A stretch of DNA of 64,000 nucleotides from Actinoplanes teichomyceticus ATCC 31121 (GCF_003711105.1 NZ_CP023865.1:5667001-5731000); one strand, 5' to 3'; shown: positions 42,765-53,000, counted from the stretch's first letter. Notes: a model not told the origin generated them from the sequence alone. Translations and numbers: made by a program.

Positions 42765-44030
42765 CTACTTGGCGAGGCGCTCGACGTCGCTGACCGTCTG
42801 CTGCCAGGACTCGTCGGAGCTCTGCTTGCCCTGCTCGACGCGGCTGAGGCCGTCGCGGATGGTGGTCTGGATGTCACCGGCGCGCGGGCCCTGGTACTGC
42901 GGCTTGAGCTCCTTGGCGGCGGTGGTGAAGATCTTGCCGACCGGAGCGTTGTTGAAGAACGGGTCCTTGAGCGCGGCGATCTCCGGCTTGTCGTAGAGCG
43001 CCGGGATGGACGGCAGCAGGCCCGCCGTGGTGAACACCTTGGACTGCTGCTCGGGGGCGGTGAGCCAGGCGGCGAGCTTCTTGGCTTCCTCGACGTGCTT
43101 GCCCTGCTTCGGGACGGTCAGGTAGGAGCCGCCCCAGTTGCCGCCGCCGCCGGGCACGGCCGCCACGTCCCACTTGCCGGCGAAGGCCTTCGCCTGGTCC
43201 TTGATCTTCGCCATCATCCAGGCCGGACAGGCGATCGTGGCGAACTGGCCCTTGGCGAAGCCGTTGTTCCACTCCGGCGAGCTCTCGATCAGCTTGGCCG
43301 ACAGGTTGGCCTGGATCGCCTGCACCACCAGGTTCCAGGCCTCGCGCACCTCGGGGTTGCTCTTGACCACGATGGTGTTGTCCTGGTCGTAGAAGCCCAC
43401 CGGCGCCTGTCCGATCACGGCGTTGTACAGCGCGCCGCCACCGTCGAAGAACGCGGTGCCCTTCGGGGCCTTCCTGGTGAACTGCTCGCCGAGCTGGATG
43501 TACTTGTCCCAGCCGCTCGCCCACGCGGCGGAGACCTGGTCGCGGTCGGCGGGCAGGCCGGCCTGCTGGAACAGGTCGCGGCGGTAGCAGATGGCCAGGC
43601 CGCCGACGTCGGTGCCGTACCCGATCTGCTTGCCGTCCTTGGTCAGTGACGCCTGCCACTTCCACGGCAGGTACTCCGACTCGCGGTCCTTGCCCAGATC
43701 GACGAACTGGTTGCCGACCTCGCGCATCTGGGCGATGAAACCGGTGTCGACCGCCTCGATGTCCGCGGCGCCCGAGTTGGTGGCCAGGTGGGTCGCCAGG
43801 TCGCGGTGGTGCGCGTTGTAGTCGGCGGTGCGCTCCCGGATCTTGATGTTCGGGTGCTCCTGTTGGTACTGCTGGTAGAGCTGCTGGTAGCCGAAGTTGC
43901 CGAAGAGGCTGACGTTGAGCGTGACGTCGCCGCCGTCGCCACCGGACTCGCCGCCGGAGCCGCAGGCGGTCAGCGCCACCGCGGCCACCGTGGCCGCCGC
44001 GGCAACCCGCGCCAATCGGGCAAAGACCAT
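42765..44030 (-). CDS. Sugar ABC transporter substrate-binding lipoprotein (CebE-like)
   Basis: This 421-residue extracellular lipoprotein (signal VAAVALTACGSGG, Cys about 23) is of the CUT1 binding-protein family, with the conserved NIKIRERTADY, PYGTDVGGLAICYRRDLF and AKKLAAWLTAPEQQ segments. The sugar is not readable from sequence; the linked GH1 enzyme suggests cellobiose, cello-oligosaccharides or other beta-glucosides. It is the first gene of the leftward operon, 22 bases after the double LacI-type operator. Confidence 0.9.
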   Translation of the reverse strand: MVFARLARVAAAATVAAVALTACGSGGESGGDGGDVTLNVSLFGNFGYQQLYQQYQQEHPNIKIRERTADYNAHHRDLATHLATNSGAADIEAVDTGFIAQMREVGNQFVDLGKDRESEYLPWKWQASLTKDGKQIGYGTDVGGLAICYRRDLFQQAGLPADRDQVSAAWASGWDKYIQLGEQFTRKAPKGTAFFDGGGALYNAVIGQAPVGFYDQDNTIVVKSNPEVREAWNLVVQAIQANLSAKLIESSPEWNNGFAKGQFATIACPAWMMAKIKDQAKAFAGKWDVAAVPGGGGNWGGSYLTVPKQGKHVEEAKKLAAWLTAPEQQSKVFTTAGLLPSIPALYDKPEIAALKDPFFNNAPVGKIFTTAAKELKPQYQGPRAGDIQTTIRDGLSRVEQGKQSSDESWQQTVSDVERLAK

Positions 44031-44052
44031 GTCAATATCACCTTTCCTTCGG

Positions 44053-44080
44053 TGTAACCGGTTTCATGAAACCGGTTACA
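44053..44080. promoter_or_regulatory. Perfect 28-bp double LacI-type operator
   Basis: Two abutting copies of TGTAACCGGTTTCA in inverted orientation make a perfect 28-base palindrome in front of the binding-protein gene. The AACCGGTT core with central CG is a LacI-family operator, differing from the CebR box. Confidence 0.88.
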
Positions 44081-44266
44081 CGACGAACAGGGCGAACTAG
44101 CAAGCTGAGCACTGGAGAGCCCGGCAGGGGTGTGGCCGGAGGATTCAGGGCTGGGATGCGGCCCTTGCGCCAAGAGTTTGCCCCCATCAATGCCTCACAT
44201 GTCAAGTAACGAAGAGGTAACGAGATCGCCGACATTGACCCGCGCGACACGCGGCTGTTACGGTGA

Positions 44267-44280
44267 TGAAACCGGTTACA
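44267..44280. promoter_or_regulatory. LacI-type operator before the regulator gene
   Basis: TGAAACCGGTTACA repeats one half of the 28-bp operator, 13 bases upstream of the regulator ATG, indicating autoregulation. Confidence 0.85.
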
Positions 44281-44293
44281 TAAGGACGTCGTC

Positions 44294-45307
44294 ATGTCCA
44301 GCATCAGGGAGTTGGCACGCCGGTGCGGTGTCTCCGTCGCCACCGTGTCCCGGGTCTTCAACACACCGGAGGTGGTCAGCCAGCGCACCCGCCAGCACGT
44401 TCTCGACATGGCCGCCGAGATCGGCTACCTGCCGAACGAGTCCGCCCGCACCCTCGCGACGAAGAAGTCGAACATGGTCGGGCTGGTCTGGGACACCGAC
44501 CACCGCCGCCCCGGCTGGCGACACCCGTTCCTGCAGGACATCCTCGTCGCGTTGAAGAGCGCCCTGAGCGCGCAGGGGCTGCACCTGCTCATGCTCGCCC
44601 CCGACCAGAGCGCCGGCCTCGACCCCGGGCAGCGTTTCGTGCGCGCGGTGCAGCGGCACAACGTCGACGGGGTGGTCGTCATCGACAACGGCAGCCGGGA
44701 TCCGGCCGTGCTCGCCCTGGCCGACGCCGGGGTGCCCTGCGTCGCGCTCGACCTGCGGTTCACCGGCCCCCGCTGTACGTACATCACGTCCGACAATCAC
44801 GGCGGTGGCCGCCTCGCCGCGGCGCACCTGATCGAACGCGGTCACCGGCGGATCGCCACGATCACCGGCCCGCTGCCCGCCTGGCCGGCCGTACGGCGGC
44901 TGGCCGGTTTCCGCGCGGCGCTCGCCGAGGCGGGCGTGCCCCTTGCCGACACCGACATCGAGTCGGGCGACTGGTACCTCGACAGCGGGCACGCCGCCAT
45001 GAACCGGCTGCTCGCCCGCGATCCCCGGCCGACCGCCGTGTTCGCCGCCGGCGACGAGATGGCGGTCGGCGCGATGCGCGCGATCCACGAGGCCGGCCTG
45101 CGGATCCCCGACGACATCGCGATCATCGGCTTCGACGACATCGAGGTGGCCGCGCTGATCCCGCCCGGGCTCACCACCATCGCCCAGGACAAGACCGGAA
45201 TCGGCACCGGGGCCGCCGAGGCGATGGTCGCCATGCTCCTGGGAACGGCGCCCCCGCCCGGGCCCACGACGCTGCCCACCACGCTGGTCACGCGCGGCTC
45301 CACCTGA
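44294..45307 (+). CDS. LacI-family transcriptional repressor of the beta-glucoside operon
   Basis: This 337-residue regulator has the LacI HTH (IRELARRCGVSVATVSRVFN) and hinge helix (NESARTLATKKSN) followed by a periplasmic-binding-like sugar domain (HNVDGVVVIDNGS, AAHLIERGHRRIATITGP, AVFAAGDEMAVGAMRAI, DDIAIIGFDDIEVAALIPPGLTTI). It is divergent from the ABC transporter operon, and matching operators lie before both. It probably represses the operon until a cello- or other oligosaccharide binds. It is CebR-like by location but its operator differs from the CebR consensus, so it is likely a paralogue with another effector. Confidence 0.92.
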   Translation: MSSIRELARRCGVSVATVSRVFNTPEVVSQRTRQHVLDMAAEIGYLPNESARTLATKKSNMVGLVWDTDHRRPGWRHPFLQDILVALKSALSAQGLHLLMLAPDQSAGLDPGQRFVRAVQRHNVDGVVVIDNGSRDPAVLALADAGVPCVALDLRFTGPRCTYITSDNHGGGRLAAAHLIERGHRRIATITGPLPAWPAVRRLAGFRAALAEAGVPLADTDIESGDWYLDSGHAAMNRLLARDPRPTAVFAAGDEMAVGAMRAIHEAGLRIPDDIAIIGFDDIEVAALIPPGLTTIAQDKTGIGTGAAEAMVAMLLGTAPPPGPTTLPTTLVTRGST

Positions 45308-45329
45308 ACCGGCCGCCGGCCGCGGCGGC

Positions 45330-46973
45330 TCAGTGGTGCAGCAGCACGATCATCAGCTGAGCGACGAGGACCTTCAGGACCATCGCCACCGGGAAGACCG
45401 TCGAGTACGCCAGCGCCGGCAGCTCGTTGCGGGCCCGGTCCTCGGCGAACGTCAGCACGGCCGGGTTGGTGTCGATGCCGGCCATGACACCCATCAGCCA
45501 GGACAGCGGCATCCGCAGCAGCCGGCCGACGGCGATGCACGCGACCGCGGTGCCGGCCGCGACCAGCACACCGGCGGCGATCGTCTTCCACGCGCCGCCG
45601 TCGGCGAACCCGCGCACGAGCGCGCCGCCGGACTTGAGCCCGACCCCGGCGAAGAACAGCGCGACGCCGACCTGGCGCAGCACCGCGATCGTGGAGCGCG
45701 GCTGCTGCCAGGTGATCCGGCCGGTGCGCCCGATCCGCCCGAGGACCAGGCCGGCGATGAGCGGCCCGGCGGCCAGGCCGAGGCGCAGGGTCGCGCCGCC
45801 GGCGAGCGGCACCGCGACCGCGCCCAGCACCAGGCCCAGCGCGAGACCGAGGGTGAGGCCGGTGAAGTTGACCCGGGCCAGCGACTGGTCGGAGTCGCCG
45901 AGCAGGGCCGTCACGTCCGGCATGTGGTCGCGGGAGGTGACCACGCGGACCCGGTCGCCGAGAAGCAGCCGGGTGGCGGGGGTCGCGATCAGGTCGTGGT
46001 CACCACGCCGGACCCGGGTGATCAGCGCGCGGTGGCGGCGCGGCAGGTCCAGGTCGGCGACGGCCATGCCGGCCAGGGCGGGGTCGGAGACGGTGATCCG
46101 GCGGAAGTCCAGGGTGCTGCGGTCCAGCGACAGCGCCGGCCAGGCGTTCTCGCCGAGCCGGGCGACCAGATCGCGGGTGGCGGCGCGGGTGCCGACGACC
46201 GACAGCAGGTCGCCCTCCCGCAGGACGTCCACCGTGGCCGCCAGGTGCATCTGGTCGCCACGGCGCAGCCGCACCAGCAGCGCGTCACCGCCGCGGGCCA
46301 GCTCGTCGGTGAGCTCACGGACGCCGGCGCCGGCGCCCCGGGTGACCCGTACGGTGCGTTCCACCAGCTTCATCGGGGCGGGGGCCAGATGCGTGTTCTC
46401 GGCCGCCTCGCGCCCGAAGTCGACCCGCACGAAGATCATGTAGGTGATGAGTGCGCCGATCATGGCGACGACGCCGTACCCGTAGGTCAGGCTCATGCCG
46501 ACCGCCGCGTCGCTGGCCAGGGCGTCCGCGTGGGCCGGGTCGACGGCGCGCAGCGCCTCCTGGGCGCCGCCCAGCGCGGGCGCGTTGACCAGCGCGCCGG
46601 CGAACACTCCGGCGGCGGTGGCGGGCGTGAGGTGCAGCGCGGCCGCCGCGCCGACCGCGGTCAGGGCCGCGACGGTGAGGATGCCGGCCACGAAGATGTT
46701 GTCCAGCAGACCGCGCCGGCGCAGGGCGGCGAAGAAGGTCGGGCCGCTGGCGAGACCGATCAGGTAGACGAACAGGGCCAGGCCGAACTGGTCGGCGAAA
46801 TCCGGCAGCCGCAGCCGCTCGTCCAGGGCGCCGACGCCGAGGCCGACGAAGAAGACGGCCGCGACACCGAGCGCGACGCCGCGCACCCGGACGCTGCCGA
46901 GCAGGTGCCCGAGGCCGAGGACGACCGCGCACAGCAGGACGGCGTTGGCCGCCAGCAGGTTGATCGGGGACAA
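45330..46973 (-). CDS. AspT/YidE-type transporter with two TrkA-C domains
   Basis: This 547-residue membrane protein has the duplicated architecture of the aspartate:alanine exchanger (AAE) family: five or so membrane segments at each end (about 5-190 and 385-547), flanking two cytoplasmic TrkA-C-like domains (about 205-370: LRRGDQMHLAATVDVLREGDLLSVVG and VRRGDHDLIATPATRLLLGDRVRVV). Substrate unknown; family members exchange amino acids or dicarboxylates. A TTG start at 46973 gives GAGG six bases upstream; the GTG at 46979 is an alternative. It is convergent with the LacI regulator. Confidence 0.87.
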   Translation of the reverse strand: MSPINLLAANAVLLCAVVLGLGHLLGSVRVRGVALGVAAVFFVGLGVGALDERLRLPDFADQFGLALFVYLIGLASGPTFFAALRRRGLLDNIFVAGILTVAALTAVGAAAALHLTPATAAGVFAGALVNAPALGGAQEALRAVDPAHADALASDAAVGMSLTYGYGVVAMIGALITYMIFVRVDFGREAAENTHLAPAPMKLVERTVRVTRGAGAGVRELTDELARGGDALLVRLRRGDQMHLAATVDVLREGDLLSVVGTRAATRDLVARLGENAWPALSLDRSTLDFRRITVSDPALAGMAVADLDLPRRHRALITRVRRGDHDLIATPATRLLLGDRVRVVTSRDHMPDVTALLGDSDQSLARVNFTGLTLGLALGLVLGAVAVPLAGGATLRLGLAAGPLIAGLVLGRIGRTGRITWQQPRSTIAVLRQVGVALFFAGVGLKSGGALVRGFADGGAWKTIAAGVLVAAGTAVACIAVGRLLRMPLSWLMGVMAGIDTNPAVLTFAEDRARNELPALAYSTVFPVAMVLKVLVAQLMIVLLHH

Positions 46974-47301
46974 GCTCACCCTCGGTATCGTGTGCGGCCC
47001 GCGCGGGTCAGCGGGGGCGATCCAGCCTAAGAGCTGCCCAGTTGAGATGATCCACCGGGCGTTCCGCGCGCGGCGCCGGTCACCGCCCCGGGGCCGCGAC
47101 GGCGGCGCGACCGGGCCTCGGCCGCGATGCACGACCCCGGCGGATACGGTGAGTAACCGTATTGCGGAACTGGGCGGAAGGCCTGGTGGATGCCCCGCTG
47201 GTGGGACCGGGTCCTGCCGCATCCGGACGCCGAGGGCAGGCGCTGGAGCGGGACGGTCCGCCGCGCCCCGGTCGAGGTCGCGGCGGTCCGGCCCGGGCGG
47301 A
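46974..47301. other. Spacer with inverted repeat
   Basis: About 328 bases without a supported gene lie between the GH12 stop and the AspT-like start. It contains ATACGGT-N5-ACCGTAT at 47144-47162, a 7-bp-arm palindrome that could be an operator for the transporter gene; its regulator is unknown. Confidence 0.5.
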
Positions 47302-48399
47302 TCAGCTGTAGCTGAGCGAGAAGTTGTCGACCGTGAACGCGGACGCGCCCGCGGTGCCGGTGATCTCGAAGCCGAACTGCGCCTCGCCCACGGTCACGTC
47401 GCCCCACCATCCGTTGGTCCGCAGCCAGTTCAGGACCGCCAGCACGTCGACGGTCGCGGCGTTCGTGTTGGTGCGCACGAACGAGAACACCGCGTTGGCC
47501 CCGTTGGAGCCGCGGTAGACGTTCCAGGTGCTCCCGCCGACCGACACGTTGCGCGCGGTCGGGACCGCGCCGTTGGCGTCGTACTGCTCGGCGATCGGCC
47601 CCACCGCGCCGGCCTGGTTCGCCCAGATCATCACCTCGTACGCGTGGTTGTCGGCCCAGATGTCGTAGGCCGTGGTGTAGTCGCCGGTGCTCGGCACGGA
47701 CACGTTGAACGAGCTGGTGAACGTGGCGAGCGAGCTGAGCCTGCGGTTGAGCGTTCGGCCGGTGTTCGGGTAGGACTTCACGCCGGAGGTCCGCGGGTGG
47801 TCGGCGACCACGCCCCAGTTCGTGCCGCTTCGCGCCCAGATCGTCTGCGAGCCCGCGCCGGAGCCCCAGATGTTGTTGTAGAGCGTGTACCCGTTGCTGG
47901 TCCACGACGCCCACCGCCCGGAGTCGACCCAGGCCGCGTCCGGCGGGACGCCGGTGCCGGGCTGGCCCGTCGGCGAACTGGTCGGGGTGGTCACGCCGCC
48001 GGTGCAGGCGAGCCCGTTGAGCGTGAACGCGGCCGGCAGCGGACTGCCGCCGCCGGTCGCGTTGAAGCCGAACGACACCGTCGCGTTGGTGGCCACCGAG
48101 CCGTTGTAGCCGGCGTTGCGGGCGGTGACCTGGGACCCGTTCTGGGTCAGCGCGGTGTTCCACGACTGGGTCACCGTCTGGCCACCGGCGAACGACCACG
48201 CCAGCGTCCAGGAGGTCAGCGGGTCACCCAGGTTGGTGATCGTGACGTTCGCGCCGAAGCCACCGGGCCACTGGCTGCTGACGGCGTAGTTGACGGCGCA
48301 GCCGGCGGCAGCGGCGGCGGGCCGGGCGGTGAGCACGCCGGCGCCGGCGGTGAGGGCCGCGGTCGCGGCCAGGGAGAGCGCGAGAGTACGTCTGCGCAT
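47302..48399 (-). CDS. GH12 endoglucanase with N-terminal CBM2 (secreted)
   Basis: This 365-residue secreted cellulase has a signal peptide (MRRRTLALSLAATAALTAGA..), CBM2 (about 33-133, with flanking Cys residues in AGCAVNY and LACTGG), a short Thr/Ser/Pro linker and a GH12 jelly-roll domain (about 150-365). Catalytic Glu residues are visible in YEVMIWAN (nucleophile) and FGFEITG (acid/base). It cleaves beta-1,4-glucan. The ATG at 48399 is chosen because it begins the signal peptide; an in-frame start 57 bases upstream overlaps the operator. Confidence 0.95.
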   Translation of the reverse strand: MRRRTLALSLAATAALTAGAGVLTARPAAAAAGCAVNYAVSSQWPGGFGANVTITNLGDPLTSWTLAWSFAGGQTVTQSWNTALTQNGSQVTARNAGYNGSVATNATVSFGFNATGGGSPLPAAFTLNGLACTGGVTTPTSSPTGQPGTGVPPDAAWVDSGRWASWTSNGYTLYNNIWGSGAGSQTIWARSGTNWGVVADHPRTSGVKSYPNTGRTLNRRLSSLATFTSSFNVSVPSTGDYTTAYDIWADNHAYEVMIWANQAGAVGPIAEQYDANGAVPTARNVSVGGSTWNVYRGSNGANAVFSFVRTNTNAATVDVLAVLNWLRTNGWWGDVTVGEAQFGFEITGTAGASAFTVDNFSLSYS

Positions 48400-48438
48400 G
48401 GCGGTCGGTCCAATCTCGTGGGGAGTCACACGGCGTCC

Positions 48439-48454
48439 GTCGAAGCGCTTCGAC
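48439..48454. promoter_or_regulatory. LacI-type operator GTCGAAGCGCTTCGAC
   Basis: A perfect 16-base palindrome with a central CG, 40 bases upstream of the GH12 start. It differs from both the CebR box and the operator of the local LacI regulator. Confidence 0.75.
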
Positions 48455-48681
48455 AAGGGGGCGAGGCTTCCCGGGCGTCAGTGCGAGATGGCGCCGATGG
48501 TAAACGTGAGCACTCCCCGTAAGCAAGACGGCGATCGATGCCTGCCGAGTGCGGCGCCGTGCGGGGAGGCACTCGCGGCCGTCAGCGAACCGGGCCGCGG
48601 GCGCGGGGTTTCCAGCGGCCCGGCCACCGCGACGCCGCCGGGACGGGCGGGCACGACGCACGGGAACGGCATGGCGGACTT

Positions 48682-48700
48682 TACAATGAAAATCGTTTCC
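48682..48700. promoter_or_regulatory. Fur-family (probable Zur) operator before CobW-like gene
   Basis: Read on the minus strand this is GGAAACGATTTTCATTGTA, close to the TGAAAACGATTTTCA core known for actinobacterial Zur. It lies 14 bases ahead of the GTG start and resembles the boxes at 23016 and 27265. Confidence 0.8.
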
Positions 48701-48714
48701 AACAAGATGGGCGG

Positions 48715-49980
48715 GTGAGTATCGACCCGAGCACCTCCGTCGCGCCGGCACGCGCCGACCGCCGGCCGGCCGTCACCGTGCTCTCCGGCTTCTCCCCCGC
48801 CGCCGTGCAGGCGGCCGCCCGCGCCCTGCTGATCGGCGCCGACCGGCTCCTGGCGATCAGCCACGACCTCACCGGGATCCGCCACGGCATCGTGCGGCGT
48901 ACGGTGCGTTCGGCCACCGCGCTGATCGAGCAGAGCACCGTCGAGCCGGTGCACGGCTGCGTCTCCTGTACGCTGCGCGACGACGTGCTGCCCACCCTGG
49001 TCCGGCTGGCCCGCACGTGCCCGGACAGCGACCTGCTGCTCGTGCTGCCACCGGCGGTGGAGCCCGAGACGGTCGCCACCGCGTGCGCGCGCTGCCTGGT
49101 CGACGGCGCGCCGGTCACCGACGCGGTGCGGTTCGACTCGTACGTCACGGTGGTCGACGCGGACCGCTTCCTGGGCGACCTGGCCAGCAGCGACGACCTG
49201 CGCGACCGGGATCTGCACGCCGCCGACGACGATCACCGCGCGGTCGCCGAGGTGGTCGCGCACCAGGTGGAATTCTGCGACACGGTGATCCTGTGGAGCC
49301 GGCCGGACACCGATCCGGTCGAGCTGAGCCGGCTCGGCACGCTGGTGCACCGGCTGGCGCCGTGGGCCGTCCAGGTGCCGACCGGCACCACGCACAGCCT
49401 GGACTGCACCGGACTGACCGCGCTGGTGCACGGCACCGGACGCCACGACCCCCGACGGCCCGGCGTGCTGGGGCTGGCCCTGGAAGGGCGCCCGATCGCG
49501 GTGCACGCGCCGAGCCCGGACGGGGTGACCTCGATCGTGTTCGAGAGCCGGCGCCCGTTCCATCCGCAACGATGGCACGACGCGCTGGGCACGCTCACCG
49601 GCGACGCGCTGCGCGGCCGGGGGCAGCTGTGGATCGCCAGTCAGCCCGACGCGGTCGTCGGGTTCGAGTGCGCCGGCGGCGGTGTCCGCATGGACGGCCT
49701 CGGCTACTGGCTGGCCGCCCTGCCGGTCGAGCGCTGGACGCGGACCAGCGACGACCGGCGGCTGGCCGCCGACCTGGGCTGGGACCCCTACTACGGCGAC
49801 CGGCGTACCGTGCTGGCGCTGATCGGCCTGCGCCTCGACGCCGCGGCGATCACCGGGACGCTCCGCTCCTGCCTGCTGACCGACGCCGAGCTCGCCGACG
49901 GGATGGACCGGTGGCGGCAGCTGAGCGACCCGTTCGCCGGCTGCTTCCCGCTGACCGGCGACCACGCCGAGGGCAACTGA
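48715..49980 (+). CDS. Degenerate CobW/COG0523-family protein, Zur-type control
   Basis: This 421-residue protein is related to COG0523 G3E metallochaperones by overall layout: VTVLSGF start, the HGCVSCTLRDDVLPTL block and a C-terminal CobW-like domain (RPFHPQRWHDALGTL .. RGRGQLWIAS). The P-loop GxxGxGKT is replaced by SGFSPAAVQAAARAL, the usual CxCC metal site reads CVSC, and the NKxD guanine motif is replaced by WSRPD. It is therefore unlikely to bind GTP normally. Similar degenerate relatives, such as mycobacterial Mrf in Zur-controlled ribosomal operons, act in zinc starvation. The GTG start is just behind a Zur-like box. Confidence 0.8.
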   Translation: MSIDPSTSVAPARADRRPAVTVLSGFSPAAVQAAARALLIGADRLLAISHDLTGIRHGIVRRTVRSATALIEQSTVEPVHGCVSCTLRDDVLPTLVRLARTCPDSDLLLVLPPAVEPETVATACARCLVDGAPVTDAVRFDSYVTVVDADRFLGDLASSDDLRDRDLHAADDDHRAVAEVVAHQVEFCDTVILWSRPDTDPVELSRLGTLVHRLAPWAVQVPTGTTHSLDCTGLTALVHGTGRHDPRRPGVLGLALEGRPIAVHAPSPDGVTSIVFESRRPFHPQRWHDALGTLTGDALRGRGQLWIASQPDAVVGFECAGGGVRMDGLGYWLAALPVERWTRTSDDRRLAADLGWDPYYGDRRTVLALIGLRLDAAAITGTLRSCLLTDAELADGMDRWRQLSDPFAGCFPLTGDHAEGN

Positions 49981-50071
49981 TCGAACGTGGCGCCCGCCCG
50001 GGCGCCACGACGTCCGGCGCGAGCCTCGCCGCCCGGGCGCCGCGACGCCGCGACGCCGCGCGGCCGGCGTC

Positions 50072-53000
50072 TCATGACGTGCCGGTCTGTGCGCCGATGG
50101 CGGCGATCACCTCGTCCACACCCGGGGCGCGCAGCAGCCCGTAGTGGTCGCTCTCCAGGTCGATCACGGTGGGGGCGACGATGCCCGGCAGCGCGGGGAG
50201 GTCGTCGCCGCGGGCCCGCAGCACGGTCACCGGAGCCTGGATCTTGCCGTCGTCCGGGACCCGGTGCAGGCCGTAGGTGTGCCGTACCACGCGCATGATC
50301 CGGCGGATCAGCGCGGGTTCCAGGGTGGGGAAGCAGCGGCCGGCGAACGCGGCGAAGGAGTCGTCGTCCACCGCGACGGCCAGGCATTCGTCCGCCATCG
50401 GGCCGGTCATCGTGCCGGCGAAGACCGAGAAGAGCACGGCGACGTACCGCTTGTCGGCATAGTCGGCGACCCCGGCCCCGGCGCCGCTGCCGGGCCGCGC
50501 CGGCGAGCCGGGCGCGAGCAGGATCAGGTGCTCCACCTGCTCGCCCGCCTGCTCCAGCTGGTACGCGGCCTCGGCCGCCACCCGCGCACCGAAGGAGTAC
50601 CCCCACAGCGTGTACGGCCCGTGCGGCTGCCGTTCCCGGATCGCGGCCACGTCCTGCGCCGCCATCGACCCGATCGTCGCGTACGGGATCTCCCCCTCGT
50701 TGATGCCGTACGCCTGGATGCCGTAGAACGGGCGGCCCGAGCGTTCGGCGAGCACCCGCAGGTTCATCGGGTACCCGCCGAGACCGGGCCAGCAGAAGAC
50801 CGGTGAGCCGGCGGCCGTGGCGCCGAGTCGTACCAGGCGCGACGCCCGGCGGCCGTCCTGCTCGCCGAGCCGGCGCGCCAGCCCGGCCACCGTGGGGAAG
50901 TCGAAGATGACCTGCACCGGCAGCTCGACGCCGAACTCCCGGTTGATCCGGCCGACCAGGGTCATCGCCATGAGGGAGTTGCCGCCGGCCGCGAAGAAGT
51001 CCTCCTCCGCCGACACGGTCTCCTGCCCGGTGACGGCCCGCCACAGGGCGGCGACGCGACGCTCGGCGCCGGTGCGTGGCGCCACGAACGGCCGCTGCGC
51101 GACGCCGGCCGCGGCGGAGGCGGCCAGCGCCTTCTGGTCGATCTTGCCGTTCGGGGTGCACGGGATCCGGTCGAGGATCACCACGCGGTGCGGGATCATG
51201 TAGCGGGGAAGCGTGCTGGCCAGGTCGTCGCGGATCATCTCGGCGGGGCCGCGCATGTGCACGGTGTCCTCCTTCATCCCCTCGGAGGCCACCTGCGCCG
51301 CGCTCACCGAGCCGCCGAGCGCGAAGTAGAACGGCAGCCGGCCGCCCGCGATGGTGGCGACCCGGTGCGCCGAGGGCAGGTCGTGGCCGCTGTCCGAGCT
51401 GTATCCGGAGGACATGAAGCCCAGGCCGAGGTCGTTCATGGACAACCGCTGCAACGTCCGGCCCAGGTCCAGGTAGCGGCGCCAGTCGGGCCCGCGGCGG
51501 CGCACCATGGTGATGCCGAAGGCCGCCCGGTCGTGGACGTGCTGGTTGATGGCGATGACGTGCCGGCGCTCGACCATCCGGTCGGAGATCCGGACCAGAT
51601 CCCGGCCGCGGTAGGCGTACTGGCCGGGTGGCAGGTCGACGCCGCGGTCGGGGTGGACCTGCAGGTACAGGTCCACCCCGTCGGGTCGTGCCGCGCGGTA
51701 CGGCACGACGGCGAACCGGCCCAGATAGACGTCGCCGTCGGCGCAGCCGAGCAGGTCGCCGGGGGGCGGGTCGTACGGCAGGCCGGTCACGGTGAGCCCG
51801 AGCCGCGGGAGGACCTCCTCGAACAGGCCGGTCATGTGACCGGCCTCGATGGCGAGCACCTCGCGGATGTTGTCGCGGTACACCGGCTCGATGGCGCGTC
51901 GCCGGCCGACGAAGTGCACCCGCAGTCCCGGTTCGGCACGCGGCGCGGCCGGCGCGACCTCGACCAGCTCATGGCGCAGCGGGTGGTAGTAGTAGAAGCC
52001 GGCGGGCAGGCCCCACAGCCCGGCTGTCTCCAGGATCATCTGGGTGGCGTAGAGCGCGCCCGGCGAGGCGTAGCCGTACTTGGGCAGCAGCCGCTGCGGG
52101 CTGCGGAACTCGCCGAACCAGCGCAGCGCCGCGCCGAACTCGGCCCAGCTGACCGCGGTCAACCGGCGGGGCGCCGCGGCGGGCGGGCGCCGGGCGAGCA
52201 ACCGGAGCAGGGCGGCCCGGGTGACCGGGGCGCCCTCGTAGAACCGGTAGGTCTTGCGGGCGAAGACCCGGCGGCGCTGTTCGGTGGTGGGCTCCCGGCC
52301 GGCGAGCGGGATCACCGGGCGCCCGGCCAGTTGCCCGGGATCGCGGACGCCGGGATGGGACAGTTGCGCCCGCACCTGCAGCCGGCTCTCCTTGGACTGG
52401 TGGTGGGCGGCGGCCCGGCCCTGGTCCATGAGCGCCGCCTCGCGCGGGTTCAGTTCCACGTACACCAGGAGGTCCTGCGCCTCGGTGGCGACCGCCGCGG
52501 CCTGCCGGACCCAGGGATGCGCCTCGGCGGCGAGCCGCACCTCGTCCAGCTCGATCCGGTATCCGCGCAGTTTCACCTGGTTGTCGGCGCGGCCGGCGAA
52601 CTGCACAGTCCCGTCGCGGTTGGCGCAGGCCAGGTCGCCGGTACGGAACAGCCGGACGCCGCCCGGGCCGGTGACGAACCGCTGCGCGGTCAGCTCCGGG
52701 CGGCCCAGGTAGCCGCGGGCCAGCTGGTTGCCGCCGATGTACAACTCGCCGACCTGGCCGGCCGGGACCGGCGCCCGCGCCGGGTCGAGAATGTGGTACT
52801 CGGTGCCCGGGATCGCTCGGCCGATCGAGACGCCGGGCGGGCTGCCGGGGCCGACCGCGACCGGATCGACCTCGAAGGCGGACGTGTTGATCGTGCATTC
52901 GGTGGGTCCGTAGAGGTTGACCAGCCGGGTGTCCGGCATCGCCGCGAGGCACTCGGCGGCGAGCGTGCGGGGCAGCAGCTCCCCGCCGGTGAAGATGCGG

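Larger units (their letters stand above)
48400..48714. promoter_or_regulatory. Divergent region between GH12 cellulase and CobW-like gene
   Basis: About 315 bases without a supported gene. It contains a LacI-type operator near the cellulase end and a Fur-type box near the CobW-like end, listed separately. The middle shows nothing recognisable. Confidence 0.6.

Noticed and set aside
44294..45307. Assigning the local LacI regulator as CebR that binds TGGGAGCGCTCCCA.
   Set aside because: The sites at its own and the transporter promoters have a different AACCGGTT core, so a separate CebR probably exists elsewhere.
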